Assembly (NCBI RefSeq): GCF_000524195.1
Contig: NW_020170556.1
Coordinates: 72,426-136,425, forward strand
Length of the DNA: 64,000 nucleotides
Source of the DNA: Echinococcus granulosus
Taxonomy: Eukaryota; Platyhelminthes; Cestoda; Cyclophyllidea; Taeniidae
Direction of reading: 5' to 3'
Shown: positions 1-14,771 of the stretch, piece by piece
How positions within the stretch are numbered: the first letter of the stretch is position 1
How the letters are laid out: the number at the start of each line of letters is the position of its first letter
Program-made: the position numbers and the translations under genes
Notes under the pieces: generated by a model
Database searches by the model: none
Told to the model about the DNA's origin: nothing
The model's input: only the letters and a program-made list of their open reading frames with translations

Positions 1-1654
1 CATGTCCGCGAACTTTTATATACCAAGTCCTCTTCAACCTTGATACCTCGAATAGAAGGCATAATTTACAAAAACTGCATTTAACTGGCACTGATATAAT
101 TATCTTTCTGGGTAAAAATTCATGGGGCAATAAAGTTGAGCGATAAAACTCCCAGTATATGCCGAAAATGGACAGGCAGTATGCGAGCTGACGCTGTGGG
201 GCGGTGTGTGCTTTGAAGTCGTAATCAACTTGTGTGTATATGTGTATGTACTTGATCAATCAGGTAAAATTTAGCCTTTTTTTAAAGGCTGTCGCTCATG
301 CAGACCCTCCTTTCTACCAAACCTATTTGGCACAACTCAGTAATCCCCATGTCTGGCTCGTATTTCGCAGTCATGCTTCACCCAATCATTCACGCATATA
401 TTTGTGATTCTAAGTGCGCGTTTGATGCATCTTCGATGGAGGTGGTCGAATGAAATCGGTTGGATTTATGCTAATATCGCTACTAGCTACTTATTGTTGA
501 GCCAACAAGTTAAGTAGCATAGCTGTTCCCTCTGTCAATTTCCTTATAAATGATTGCAACTTAAATTACTTTCAACCGTTTTTTGGTAGGCTAAAAGACC
601 CTTTTTGTAATTTTTGGGGTTTTTTATAATTTATTGGGTAAAAGCGCTTTACGTAGGCATATAACTCAGCCAAGGATTTTAGCTAATGTGCTTGGCCATT
701 CTCACAAAGGAATGTGAGTTTTAAACGCCGCAATAGCTTGCTATTTACAATGGCTATAAAGCATAAAGTTCCGTCTAAATCTAGGTTGTGTTACTACAAC
801 CTTAAACATACATAAGTGTCTAGGGCAGATATTAATTAATTACTGAATATGGCTACTAACTGGGGCGAAAAAATCTGCTAGTATGTTTTTGCCTACTTAG
901 TAATCTACTTGAACTTCTAAGGGGACCTAATTAATGGCCTTTATGCCAATTGGGCTACATAAGTGAATCCAGGAAGGAACCAACACAATTTCTTACCTCT
1001 TATTTAAACAAACCTCTCCTTGGTGGTCATTAAGCACTCGTTATTTAATCTACCTTTGCTGTTATAAACGGGCTAAGTAAATTTGCCTGGAATCACCTCA
1101 AATCGGTCTACGCGGCGGCAAATTGCGGAGTAAATTTGTCCAAATCCCTTTTTTACCATTCTTCTGCCCAAAGGAGAACGCCTCTTAGATAATGAGCTAC
1201 GGAGAGTTTGAGCTCTTCATTTGCCCTTAAAATGCTACAGCTAATTTTGCATTGGTTTCAGACTGCAGAGAACTCTAAAAGGCATTTTTGGCTTCCACAC
1301 CTCGCTAAGCAGAATAAAAGACAACCTTTAGCATAATTTTGTGCTTTAAAGATTAATGGTGTGGTGCTTGACTGCTTTTTTGCTATTCTTTCGTAACAGA
1401 AATTTTTTATACTCTTAATTTCGGATGATTGAGTTGGTCGTTGAAGGGGATCAGCAACAATAAACAATTTGGATACATGCTGCTGGTGATTAATAGCTAT
1501 GCTAGGTCTTTATAAACAGTTTTATTGCGTTCACAGATGTAAGGAATAAAAAATCTGTTAAGTACAGATCACTTTGCCTAGTTTTCTTTATGACTTATGG
1601 GTACGTAAACAAGCCAAGGTTGTAAGTGTAAAGCATTTGAAAAAATGCAGTGGA

Positions 1655-1850
1655 CTCTTGTGGCACCTCGAGACTTCCAAGAAGACGATAGAATGCACAA
1701 TACTTAAACAGATTATGTATTGCCGACGTAGGGAACGGCTGACGGCTAATTGACATAGCTTGGAGGCCAAGGCGCCCAGCGGATGTTCAATTGCTAAGCT
1801 CTAAGTGCCTGCATTACCAAATAGAAGGGTTAAACAAACATCCAAAGGAG
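1655..1850 (+). repeat. Decayed TRIM-like LTR plus internal start
   Basis: A degenerate copy of the family described at 25590-25915. The run at 1661-1700 matches the family's GAGACTTC...GAAGACGA...ACAATACT block, and about 1735-1770 matches its GGCTATTGGCATGGCC block in mutated form. From about 1802 the text (AAGTGCCTGCATTACC followed by TTAAACAAAC) lines up with the sequence that follows the LTR in the other copies, where the primer-binding-like site lies. The boundaries are approximate. It contains no coding potential. Confidence 0.5.
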
Positions 1851-2506
1851 TACCCAACACCCTTCTTTTGAGCGTTGCCCTCAGGACTCCTCTTGGTCAA
1901 ACTCTCGCTTCAGCCATCGTGACGTAGCCGTTGGTGTGGAGTTATTCACCCACTTGCAAACCATACTAGTCACCTAATTGGTGTGCTGCTGAGATGATGT
2001 CTGGCAGCAGTGCTACTGATCTCTCATGGCAATTTCACAGGATCTGAATTTTTGAACACTGCCCCAAAAGCAGTCATTTATTAGAGGAAAGGGTTTAAAA
2101 TAGTTTCATGGAGAAAAAGCTTTACTTTTACTCCTCCTTGCTACTTTGTTTACACTTCAGTGCTGTCCAGCCATATCTTTTTATGTTCTATTCAGATGTC
2201 AGAGAGGTTGAGGTGTCGCATTTTCCCCTAATTGGCGACTTCATTCAGATGCCGCAAGCAGCTTTGTAGCAAACTTTTTGGGTAGTTTTGACTAGTTCCT
2301 CTTCAGCTGTTAATAACTTTCCTGCAGAACATGGAATTGGAGTAGTTGTTGAGGGTAGACAGCATTTTCAACCCTTTTGTTAAGAGTAGTCGCAAATTCT
2401 CCCATCCGCAGCATATGGCCGACCACTGTCACGTCAAAATTTATGTCAGTAATGGACATTAGGGTAGCCGTCCTTTGGGATTGGGTTTGCTTTCCACTGT
2501 TACTTA

Positions 2507-2690
2507 TGTAGCACTCAAAGACTTCCCTGAAGACGAAAGGAGGCATAATTCCAAGGCGGTGTATGTGTCGCTGGCGTACAGGGGGCTGGGGCTACTGTCT
2601 TTCCCCGGAACCCATGGCACTCAGCAAGACTACAATAACAGAACGCCAAGTGCCCTCATGACCAAAAAGAAGGACTAAACAAAGAATCAA
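2507..2690 (+). repeat. TRIM-like LTR plus internal start
   Basis: This copy begins TGTAGC at 2507 and continues through the family block CTTCCCTGAAGACGAAAGG (2522-2540) and the GGGCTGGGGCTACTG block (about 2583-2597). From about 2647 comes AAGTGCCCTCATGACC followed by ACTAAAC, matching the internal region after the LTR in the element at 25590-25915. The LTR would be about 140 bp. An apparent open frame across it and a minus-strand frame at 2310-2546 are by-products. The same peptide-like string is read from the 25.8-kb copy, which shows that the similarity is at DNA level. Confidence 0.6.
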
Positions 2691-5600
2691 AGCATTACAC
2701 TAAAATCATGCCGTAATTTGATGGAAGTAATCAAATAGCCGCGAGTAAATAAACCAATCAACACAGGTCCATCAGTTAGAGCATTGTGGAAGGGTTCGGT
2801 AAAGAACTCGTTTACAGGACAATTTGCTGCCTTTTTAATTAGCCAAATGTTCAGTTTAATTGTTTTTCGTGAAATCTTAGGTGCGGATACACAAGGTTCA
2901 CATGATATAAGATACGGAAGTTATAATTTCGTACCTTCTGTAAATGGTGGCGTTTTTTTGTTATTCCACACAATAGCGATGGATTAACGCAGTGAAGTTA
3001 GATGCTCTGCGTTCGATGATGCATTCATCTCGTCGAGTCTTTTTAATTTATACCACCTTTCTGTAGACAACAATTGGGCACAGTTCAAAGCGCGCCCTCT
3101 TTCTGGTGCTGGGTCGCCTAATCCAAAATCGCACCAATTAAGGCGGACAACTTAATGCAGACGAATCCATTAAATTCCAAATCTTGTTTATGTGTCTATT
3201 TTCGTGCGCCCTCATCCATACCCTTGTGTGTGCATTAGGTGTTTGAATGGTAAGAAAGCTTTTTTTACTGGTTGTTTTGCATGTTCACAGGTAATTGGAT
3301 CAGCCAAAATCTTTCTTAAATTGTAAATGACGCCACAGTTCTTTCTCTAAGCTTCCGATTAAGGTAGTCTTCGACTCAAGTTACTTTGCAACAATAATGC
3401 GTAAATGGAGAAAATGGGAAATATCTAGAAATTAGACAATTTTACAATTAAATTAGGATTCATACCTCTCAAATTTGTTTATGTATGAGGGCAAAGGAGG
3501 GGAAAAAATAATAAATTACGCTTTCAGCTGAAATTTGGCGGCTGAAAAGACGTGATTTGAGGCGATGGGGGAAAGTGGCACCTCAAGTTCTTGCCGTGAA
3601 GAGGTGTTCCCCGGATTTATTCTAATTAGCCGAGTAAGTGAGAGTTTGGAGGCGAAAATGCGGAGTGAAATATTGTCTCCGTTTTAATTATGTGATGAGC
3701 ATTTTAAATCACTGTTTCCTTGTTAGGAAAGAAAAGCCTCGGAACGGTTTAGTAGAGGATTTGGAAAATACATTTGTTTTATTTCTGCCTTCAAGTCGAA
3801 CCAATTCAATTTGAACGTGCCTGTGAAATCTAGCTCTTTCTGTTTTATAACACATATACTCTGATCCTTTCTGCTAATTATTTAAAATACCCCTTCCAGT
3901 AGACTTTTGTGAGCCAGAGTAAAAACGGACTTTTTCCAATGTTCAAAATGAAATCTTTCCTGCATTTCGTAAAAAAGCTAGACTCGTTGGAGCAGCTTCT
4001 TAACCCTGACGGCACATAGAATTCAATTGAGGATGAGTTAATAATTATTCTTTTATCAGTCGTACCTGTTTCGTGCAAATGGAAGATTGTTTGTTTCATT
4101 ACCTTTTCACCTCCTAAGAAAGGAATCATCATAAGCGGTTATTGTTATTCCATGAATGAATTGTGAATATGAGATTGCCTTTTGTTTGCTCTTCCCGCGT
4201 TTTCAAAAAACGGCTTGCTCTACTGCTTTTAGGAAAATGTTTGAGAGCTCTAGTTCGCCTTTATTTTAGAACTGGTGGTTCTTTTTGGACACTGGTTATG
4301 TGAAATGTTCAGTTACATCTCAATCACAAACAGCCTTGCGCCCAATCAAAATGCCGGTGATATTATTTTGCCATTTTTGACAACAACATTTTGTGTTGAC
4401 TGAATTGGCTGATTGGAAATGTCAAAAGCGTTGCAGCGCACCGAGTCATCACTGTAAACGCAGTAAGACATAAAGGTGTAACGAATGGTTTATTATTAGT
4501 TCGAGGAAAGGCAGAGGGACTGTAAGAATGCTACTAAAATGTGATAACGTGATAATTCAAGAGACCACGCATTTGATTAAACCTTTAAGCGCATATTGTT
4601 CCACCGCATATTCGCGTATGCTTTTGAGCGTCTCCACCGCCCCTCCCCCCTAGTAATTCTTCTGCTTCAGCCATCATTCATGAGCCGAGTACGGAGATCA
4701 TCAGTTGGTCTTCCATGCACAAAAGACGTTTGAGTTTAGTGGTGGATTTCTATAGCCACTTCAGTCTCACCCGTTTTTTAATCTGCATTACCGGAATTCG
4801 CTGATTTTGTACTACTGGAGGCTGGACGATGCTCAACAACGGCTCCGCTTCAAATTTTAACCGATATTTGTAAGGCCTTACTAAAGGGCGAGCCATTTAG
4901 TAAAACATATTTCAAAATGGCTTTACATGGCTAATATTCTACATTCATTTATTCTTTTCTATTTGCTTCCATTTCATTGTTACTTGGAGGTCTATCTTGA
5001 CCGCTCAATGTTTCAAGTCACTTAATCTTCACAGGTTAGTAACCTTCTTGCGGACTGCGAAATCAGGGTGACTGCCAAATGTAGGAGCAACGTCAATTAG
5101 CCTTTCGTACTTGGCAAGCGCCTTTCTCTGTGAAGTCCATGTCTGGTATATAGTCAGCAATTCTGAAACTTTTTGCCCCTTTGGACTGGGTTCACTTCCC
5201 ATTGCCATTAGTGCAGTGCTCCGAGCGTACTTAAGATGCAACAAGGTTTAGTATTAGCATGCAGAAGGGCCAGGGGGCCAGAGTTATTGATGAAAGTTTA
5301 TGCTACCAACGTGGTCGTGGAATCCACAGAGACTGGGTGGTTAAATATGCATTTAAATTACAATCATTGTGGCATGAATTGATGCGTTAGTTGTTTGGTC
5401 CTAATTCAGGCTAATACGGAAAGTGGATTTTGGCATTCTTATTTTCTTTCTGGTTGGAACAGCAATTTTGTTTGTCCAGTGCTGCCCTCATTTAAAATAG
5501 TTTAAAAAAAGTAAAACAAGCTTTAAAACTATGCCGGTATCAACGCTTGCGCGTTTATTTGGATGAAATTTCCCCATTTCTCTTGCTCCTTTGTCTTGTG

Positions 5601-8600
5601 ATTGGTTTCCAATTTACAGGTGGCTGCAAATAAATTATTTTAAATCAGTATTCGAAATGTATGTTTAGAAAGTGATGGAGTACCTTTACATTATGAACTC
5701 TAAAATGCTGCATTTTATTTCTGGCCATCTAATTTGAGCTTGAAAGCAGTATTCTTAATTATACATTTTACTGATGGTAAAATATTTCCCTACTGCGTAT
5801 TAGTGTGGTGTCACTTTGTCCCGCATCAGCCTCCTCTTTCTTAGCAATTTTGCGGACTAGTGAACGATTCCTTATAATCTCTTACGCATAGACACCATCC
5901 AGTTCGAGTGGCAAACCGTAAAGACCACGGAGAGTGAGTCGCTTTGTCTGATGATGGCTTTTTACCTAAAAAACCGCTGGCTCTGGGTCTTGTAGTAGGG
6001 CTCCTACTTTTTTCTATCACTTTTAATACCTCGTTTTCATGCAAAGATCCAAAAGAGATTAGCGTAGTGCCTCGACTTTTCATTTTCTACAAAATAACGA
6101 ATATTTTGACGAAATGAAGTTTATTTAGAATAAGTGAGGAGACGAATGAAATTTTAGCATTCAAAACTTGTTTTTACAAAGGCCGTCTTGAGGAGTCCGA
6201 TGAGTCAAAACGATTATTTTGAGGCGATTTAATGCCCCTAAGCTGTAGCCGTAGTCCACCCTTGGTTTTACACGTCTCCTGTAACCATAGATTTCAATCT
6301 ATCACAAGATAAAATGCTCTTACTGTAAGAGAGCCTTTCAAACTCCTGTGTCTTCATTAAGCACCACTTTGGTTCTTATTCCATGCTGTGCTTTACTACA
6401 GCTCCCAGCTTTTTTTGAGGTGATGCAAACTGTAACTGTAACATTAAACCCTCTGGAAATGTCGACACTGGTTAAGTGTTAGTATCACTCTTAGATGTCA
6501 AGTGTCACCCTAACGTATGCATGTCTTAATCATGCAATCAGTTTTTGCTCCCACCCACATCTTTCTAGGCCCAGCAAAATGGCACCTCCACCGGGATTTC
6601 CGCACTTTCAGTAGCCTAAGTTGACTGCGTCGAATCGAATCCGGTCCGTCCAATGTGTTCTCTTGGATTCTAAGCTCCAGTCCATTTGTTTTCGTTACTT
6701 CTTGTTTTTGTTGTATTAATATCTCCGCCAAGAAAAACTATATCCTATTGCTATAGATGCGCACTGCTAGTGTAGAAGCTTCACCAATCTCAGATAAGCA
6801 ACAAATATTACTAGTTGAGTTTCTTTGCATTTGAAGGGCCCTTGTGTCCATGGTCGCCAGATGTACTCTTAGAATGAGCGCCATATAAATATCCGCCTTT
6901 TCTGGGCTCAGTAGCGTGACACTTCCAATTTATTCATTAATGTTTGTAATGGCATGCTTGATATTACAAAAATGCACCGATTTAATATTTCGCTTTGTTT
7001 CTGTTCCACAAATAGAGCTTAGCAAATTTCATTTAAAAAAATAATAGATACAGACCAAAGAGTACGTTTTAAGGGTGGTAATTTAATGGCAAAGGTGCAG
7101 TTATTAAAAAATACCGGTAGCAGTGACTGTCCAGCTCAGTGCTTAGGACGCTCTAGTATTTCACACCTACTGGTTTGGCATCACAGGACCGACAACCTTT
7201 CCATTCCATCTTTTGTAGATACGCTCTCGGAAATCGGATTTTGCAGGTAGCGTTCAAGACACTGAACCTCAATCACAAGACACCAGTGTCGACACCGATT
7301 CTAGGAAAGCAAACAAAAGCCTAGAAGTCTACTTCCCTGCCCTCCCTTCTCCACAATCAACCCTTTTCTACTGCGCCTTTTTTGTGAAATGACTTTAACT
7401 ACCTCCATTCCCTTTATGCCTGAAAGTACATTAAAATGATCAATTAAGTAGGGGGAGTCATGTGAATACTTTCACAATACATTTCTCTTTTCCTCTTTTT
7501 TGGGCCTTTTCCCATCTCCTGAAACCTCACTTTTAATTGAAAGAAGCTGAAAGTTTATTTGGTACCTATCCTTGGGACGCGGATGAATGTGATGACAATG
7601 TGCAATGGATTTGCGCCTCTTCGCGGGATACACGCTGTTCCCCCATCAAAGCAATTACCTTACTCCCTTCCCTTTCTCCCTCTTCTTTTTCGCCTGTTAC
7701 GTGGAGCATATGATGTCTTTTGCAAGCTTCCACGCAACCTATGCTTACTCATTTCTTGTACCTTCATGCTTGACAGACTACGATTATCTCATTGTTATTG
7801 CACCGGGGTTATTATCTTCTTTGCCGACTACCTTGGTTCTTTTTCTCACTCCAGTTTTGTGGAGCTGTCTTTCTACGTGCAGAAGAGAAGGTAATTGTTG
7901 GCGCAGTCAGTCACACCGTTTGTGATAACCCGAACTGAGATGGAAGGAAAGAAGGAAAGTAAAGGGAAGGAGTGAGACTTGTCCACTTTCTATGTGAAAA
8001 ACGGAAAACAATCCATGACTTGAATGTTGTAATGAGTTTCTCTAATGTCATCTCTCACTACTACCAAATAGTGCTAATATTACAAAAAAACAATAAATTT
8101 TGTGCTTTCAGTAAAATCTGCTTTTTTGTGGACTTTTTAACTAGAATGGAAAGGATGTTCAGGTTGTGACTTCACCTCGTCAAATTATTTAACAGCGTTT
8201 TGAGCTAGAATTGCCAAAAACTTGCTACAAATCTCGTAGACCTTAGCCATTTATGGCTTATTGCACACTTAAAATATGGAGTGATTATAAACGAGCTATG
8301 TGCAGTTGCACTCCTGTTGTGAACCACTTAAATGCATGATTAAGTGATAACTTTAAAATGTCCTCACAAATGTTACTTCCTACTAGGCAGAATTTACTTG
8401 AATCGCATTTAACAAGTTGTAGAGTAAAATTTTCCTGAAAATGGTATTTTGTGTTGAATAATATTCCCTATCAAATCTAGATCAGTAGGTTTGCCCACAA
8501 AATGCAAATAAATTGCTACTTTATTAAAATAAGTAGAAATACTTGTTGCATTTGCCGATTTTGTTACAACATGGGATCTAGTATTGGAGTTGGGGTAATG

Positions 8601-10626
8601 TTTACAAAACATTTCTGCTATTTTTATTCTACCATGGCACATTGGAATTGCGGCTTGTTGTATGAGCATGAAGTGGGATTTCTGGTCATCCTAGTTTCAA
8701 GATCGTTCGGATTCGCCATGAGGAGTTTTAAGGAAGTTACACGCTTGTTGGGGTTTGAGATTTACTGTTACTGCAGATTCCTAGGTGCTACATAGGTTTA
8801 CACCTAAGTACCAAACGGACCTTTGTTTGTGTGAAACAATAAGAAATACAATCCGAAAAAAACTCAGTTCGCCTCGCCATACTTTTACATCGGATGTTTA
8901 ACTTACGTCAAATTTCGCCTCGCCATGTCAGGAAGTGATCATATGCTGGCGCATCCAGTAAACAGACTCTATATGATAAAAAAGCGTTGGAATACTAAAG
9001 CTTTAGACAAATTTCGTGGGTATGTTAGAAGATTCGTTTAAGCTGATTAGTTAGAGGATGGCTGGGTGTGGTGGAACTTCTGATTAAATAATGGCTCATC
9101 ACCTCATTCATTTCTATATAATTCCTCACCTTCCTTTTCCTTGCAAATAACCCGATTGACTAATGAAGACTGGCTTGACTAATCACCCAATCAAGATAGT
9201 CTACATTAATGTGGCTCTTCTCGTAGAGGGTGCCACTGATGAGTAATTTGCATCGTTTTGATAAGAAGTAATATTTTAGCCTTTACGGCTCAAAGGTGCC
9301 AGTTTTGCGATACCTGAAACAGCTGTATAGAATTTATTCGTGCAAAATGCAACCCAGGAAGTGGTTTTTGGTTAGATCGGTACAGTTCATATGGTCAAGA
9401 CGCTGAAAAATGGCTTGTTCGGATGTCACCCTCATTGACCGTATGATCATGAATATTCTATAAGAATTTCATTTAAGATTATGCTAGAGGGGACGATAAA
9501 AACGAAGAACTAACTTCTTGGATTTTCATACGCACTACCTGAGTCACCTGTAACTGGTTTGACCATTGAGCAAACCAGTGTTTGCATCCAGTCGTGGCGC
9601 CTTGTGTTTTTAATACACCCACAGGACATTCAATTAGATCGTGCAATACTTTTCAAGTGCCAGATTTCGCAACTGGATTTTTAAGAATAGCTGATATCAG
9701 ATTGTACAGCATTATCTTGTATGAACATGAAGTTTTTGCTTAGTAAATACAGTTGTAGCAAGTGAGGAAATATGCCATCATCTCGAAGATACATTTTGCA
9801 TGGAAATCTCCCTGCTATTTCAGCTGAAGGGTCCTTTAAAATAAACTTCACACGCATTATTTAATAAAGGGCCCTTATATGCCATACTAGAACCTAGGTT
9901 TTTAATTATTTGCTGAAGAGGGTAGCTGCCAGTGTGCCCATTACTTCACCACTCAGTCATTCAATTGCCATGGCTTTGTCGTTTTGCATGACAGTTCGGG
10001 AATGGCCAACTAGCTACGTCAGAAGGTAAGCTGTAGAGCTATCTCTGTGGACATTTATCTTTACGTAGGCAAAATATGTCCGCCTTCGATCAGTACAATA
10101 GTCAGAATGGTTGATTATTTCAGGTTTTAGCATGGAGGCCGTAGTTAACCACTCAATGACCCCGAGTGGCTAAAGGTTGACACGGTTAAACCAGCCATCA
10201 GCACCAATGTGACTGTTTTGAACCCACCAGATGAATATCTCTTTTCATGATTGATGAAAATTTCAATGAATAAGCACCAAAAAATGGAACTGCTTTACCA
10301 TTTCAAGTCAAAGCTCAATTTTTTGCCTGTGGTTTGTTGTTTTAACCCATGTATGACAAAATTCTCACCAAAATAAAGGCCAAAATGGAGAGTAATTGGT
10401 TTTAAGAAAGTTTTGCTGACTCTGATAAACACCACTTTCAGATTTATGACTGACTGTGAAAGTGGGTTACAGCGCAAGCTACTTCCACATTACCTTTATT
10501 CCAATTTAGTTTAGAATAAATGTATCCACACATTATGTTAGAAATGGAGTATATGGAACAAAGCCAGCGCAGTATTGCCGTGAAAAGTCTTTTCGGAGAG
10601 TCTGTTGAAGTAAATGGTTTAATTGT

Positions 10627-10775
10627 GGTGCCTCTAGACTTGCCTGAATATAAAACAGAATTTATGCTGACAACGTACAGAAGGGCTTAAGGGCTACTAG
10701 CATAACCCTAAGGTCAGGTTGATTTATGGATGTGAAACAGCGGAGCCCTAAGTGGAACCAGAGTTAAAAAACCAA
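10627..10775 (+). repeat. Decayed TRIM-like LTR fragment
   Basis: The run GTGCCTCTAGACTTGCCTGA at about 10627 and the block GGGCTACTAGCATAACCCTAAGG (about 10690) correspond in order and spacing to the TRIM-like family. They are followed by AAGTGGAACCAGAG, a shortened version of the primer-binding-like region. The tail is heavily mutated and the edges are approximate. Confidence 0.5.
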
Positions 10776-11564
10776 CAAAGTATTGCACAATCACTATGTT
10801 TAGTTGGTAAACTATTGAATACGACGGATGAATATCCAGACCCAATTTATGTAATTACTTTCAGAACAGTTGTTTCTGTAAGCATCATCTTCTAAGAGTA
10901 TTGACCCGGCTTGATCAATTATGTTCAGCAGCTCCTTTCCACAATGATTTATTCCAAATCCACCAATCAGTTGATGAGGTTAGGTTATTTGGAAACGATG
11001 TACAATTTCAAAGTAAGCTAGACAGCGGAGATAATTTATTGGCCTATCAGTTTTGGTAAGTATTCAACACTTTCTCCATTTTGCTGCAGAATTTCATAGG
11101 AATTATATAGAACAATTTAGCATGACTTAGTACGGTAGTTCACCATTTTACTGTGACACCGAAGAGAGACGAGCTCTATTGCCTTGACATTTCCACCTTA
11201 ACGTAGTAAGACCCTCCTTGTCCCGTCTTATATCAAACCATATCAAATGTTATCTTTAATCAATATCTAGTTTGAGACATAAGTCTTTTTTATAATTTTT
11301 ATCATGTGTTTTAACACTCCGAGGTAAGACAACGATGCGAAGGAGACATAAGAGCCGACAAGTAAAAGAAGATACCGGAACGTGTTGCTGAGGTCATGGT
11401 CAAATTTAGGTCAGCAATTGAACAGCAATTACTCAGATAGCTGCCGAAGCATGTGAGGTCAAATGTGATCGCTTATCTGTCTCGAGTGTCTTACGATCAA
11501 CACGTATGCCTGCTTCGCCTGCTAGTCTGTCTGTTACCACTTGATCTGGGCTAGTGGCTATAAG

Positions 11565-11664
11565 NNNNNNNNNNNNNNNNNNNNNNNNNNNNNNNNNNNN
11601 NNNNNNNNNNNNNNNNNNNNNNNNNNNNNNNNNNNNNNNNNNNNNNNNNNNNNNNNNNNNNNNN
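11565..11664. other. Assembly gap of 100 N
   Basis: Exactly 100 unknown bases, the conventional placeholder for a gap of unknown size, so real distances across it cannot be trusted. It is the only gap in the window. The duplication junction at 45753/45754 has no gap. Confidence 0.99.
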
Positions 11665-13159
11665 AACGACTACATCTGTTGAAATGCAATTCTGATAATG
11701 GAGAGAGTGAGCTGACACTAGGATTTAGGTTCTCAACATTTCTTGATTCCCTTTTCAGCTTTAAGCACTCCAGGCATAAAAGTGTTTCTACCTATGATAG
11801 CGCCTTGGATTCATAACTAATAAAGTAAATTTGTTTGGCCACGGTACCTCAATCTACCACTTCGTTGTTGAAGCAGATCCGCCTCGTATTCAAAAGACCT
11901 CTACGAAGAATGTTGAAGTCACTTAAACATAATTGCACCGAGCGATTTCATAGACTGGTGTTTTAAGAATGACCTCTTAGTGTGAATCAACCTAATCCAT
12001 CCTAGTGTCAAGCGATATATTTCATTTGTTGCCCACCCACAGGCTCCTCTATATATACCGCCCTTTTTGGAGCTTACATGCAATTACTGCATAATTTCCC
12101 ACTGAACCAGTGAGAATAGACAAAAATACTGAGACCAGTCTATTAAAGACCTACTTTACTCCCCTGTCAATTGTTCGTTGAATTTATCGTGCTCTGTCAA
12201 ATTGCAGCCTTCACACTGGCTTCGAGTAATACTGTACATATTGCACTTTAGTATTAACTCTAAGCGACCAAACAACTCCACTTTTGAATTAAATGCTGAA
12301 ACTTTGATGTAATACACTAGAGATGATCGTCAGGTCACTCTTGACTTAAGGGAACCTATGCGTTTCTATCATTTAACAGGTTGAGTGTTGCCTAATTGGA
12401 GTTCTCACCCTGGCTCAACTGATTTACATTACGTGAATTCATGGTATCCTCTCGATAGTGCAGCCAATTTGGGCGTGGACATTGTGCATTCATCTCACCC
12501 ATTGCAGTCTCTTAGCATTCTCTCAGACGAATGAAAAAGTGGTGGCTGTGTGCTCCTCAGAGCGCACTGTTTGTTGATACTGTAACATTCCTAGATACAG
12601 CGTATGTAAGGAAGTAGGTACGACAGGAGTAAGACACTAGTTCCTGGCAAACTTGTCGGCCATGAAAATTCAACAACACGTTCGTACTTGGAGACCTGAA
12701 GGCGTAAGGCTTTATAAGCCGTGAAGATAATCGCTGTCTCATTTGAACCCCGTTTAAAACAATACAAACCGATTGAGATAGATCTGTAGCTTCGTACACG
12801 ATTCCACTGTACCGCCACAGGGCTGAAATTGTAGAATTTATTTCGTATCATTAGCCAGAGCCCCTGAGCAAAACGGACTCCACGTCTGCAAACAAGACCT
12901 ACCCTGCCTATGCCACTCGGTAGTTTAAACTGCCGCATTTCAATGCTGGGTACTGGAAAGTGTTCTGCTATTCACAATTCCCTAGCCTAGCAAAACTCCA
13001 CAACTCTTCACGCCCTTTTTAAGCGCAAAGAAGATATGAACGTGCCAGAAATAATCAAACATTGTATCGTTTAAATAGCCATAAATCTTGGAGAGAACAA
13101 TTAGAAAAAAAGAATTGATTAAAAACCGCGATAAGTTGGTGATAGGGGAGGGGAATGCA

Positions 13160-14771
<1,612 letters not shown>

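Larger units (their letters stand above)
1..13159. other. Gene-poor region without a recognisable gene
   Basis: About 13 kb in which I cannot support any protein-coding gene. Open frames are short (115 codons at most, the longest at 12591-12938 on the minus strand), overlap one another on both strands and show no recognisable motif or spliceable continuation. The region holds three decayed TRIM-like repeat copies (listed separately), a 100-base gap and AT-rich sequence. It lies downstream of the minus-strand GMDS gene. I saw no tRNA-like or rRNA-like sequence by eye. Terminal or non-coding exons of a gene starting outside the window cannot be excluded. Confidence 0.6.

Noticed and set aside
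5029..5244. A 71-codon minus-strand frame with a plausible-looking composition
   Set aside because: I could not relate it to any family or find flanking exons; short frames like this are expected by chance.
7559..7925. Two overlapping plus-strand frames of 106 and 111 codons
   Set aside because: They overlap in different frames over a T- and C-rich stretch, are rich in hydrophobic residues because of that composition, and show no motif.
8868..8925. A short direct repeat of TTCGCCTCGCCAT
   Set aside because: There are only two copies of 13 bases about 50 bp apart with no further pattern; it is not a CRISPR array or satellite.
12591..12938. The longest frame (115 codons, minus) in the left flank
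   Set aside because: It overlaps a second frame of 80 codons on the same strand, has no recognised motif and no neighbouring exon that extends it.
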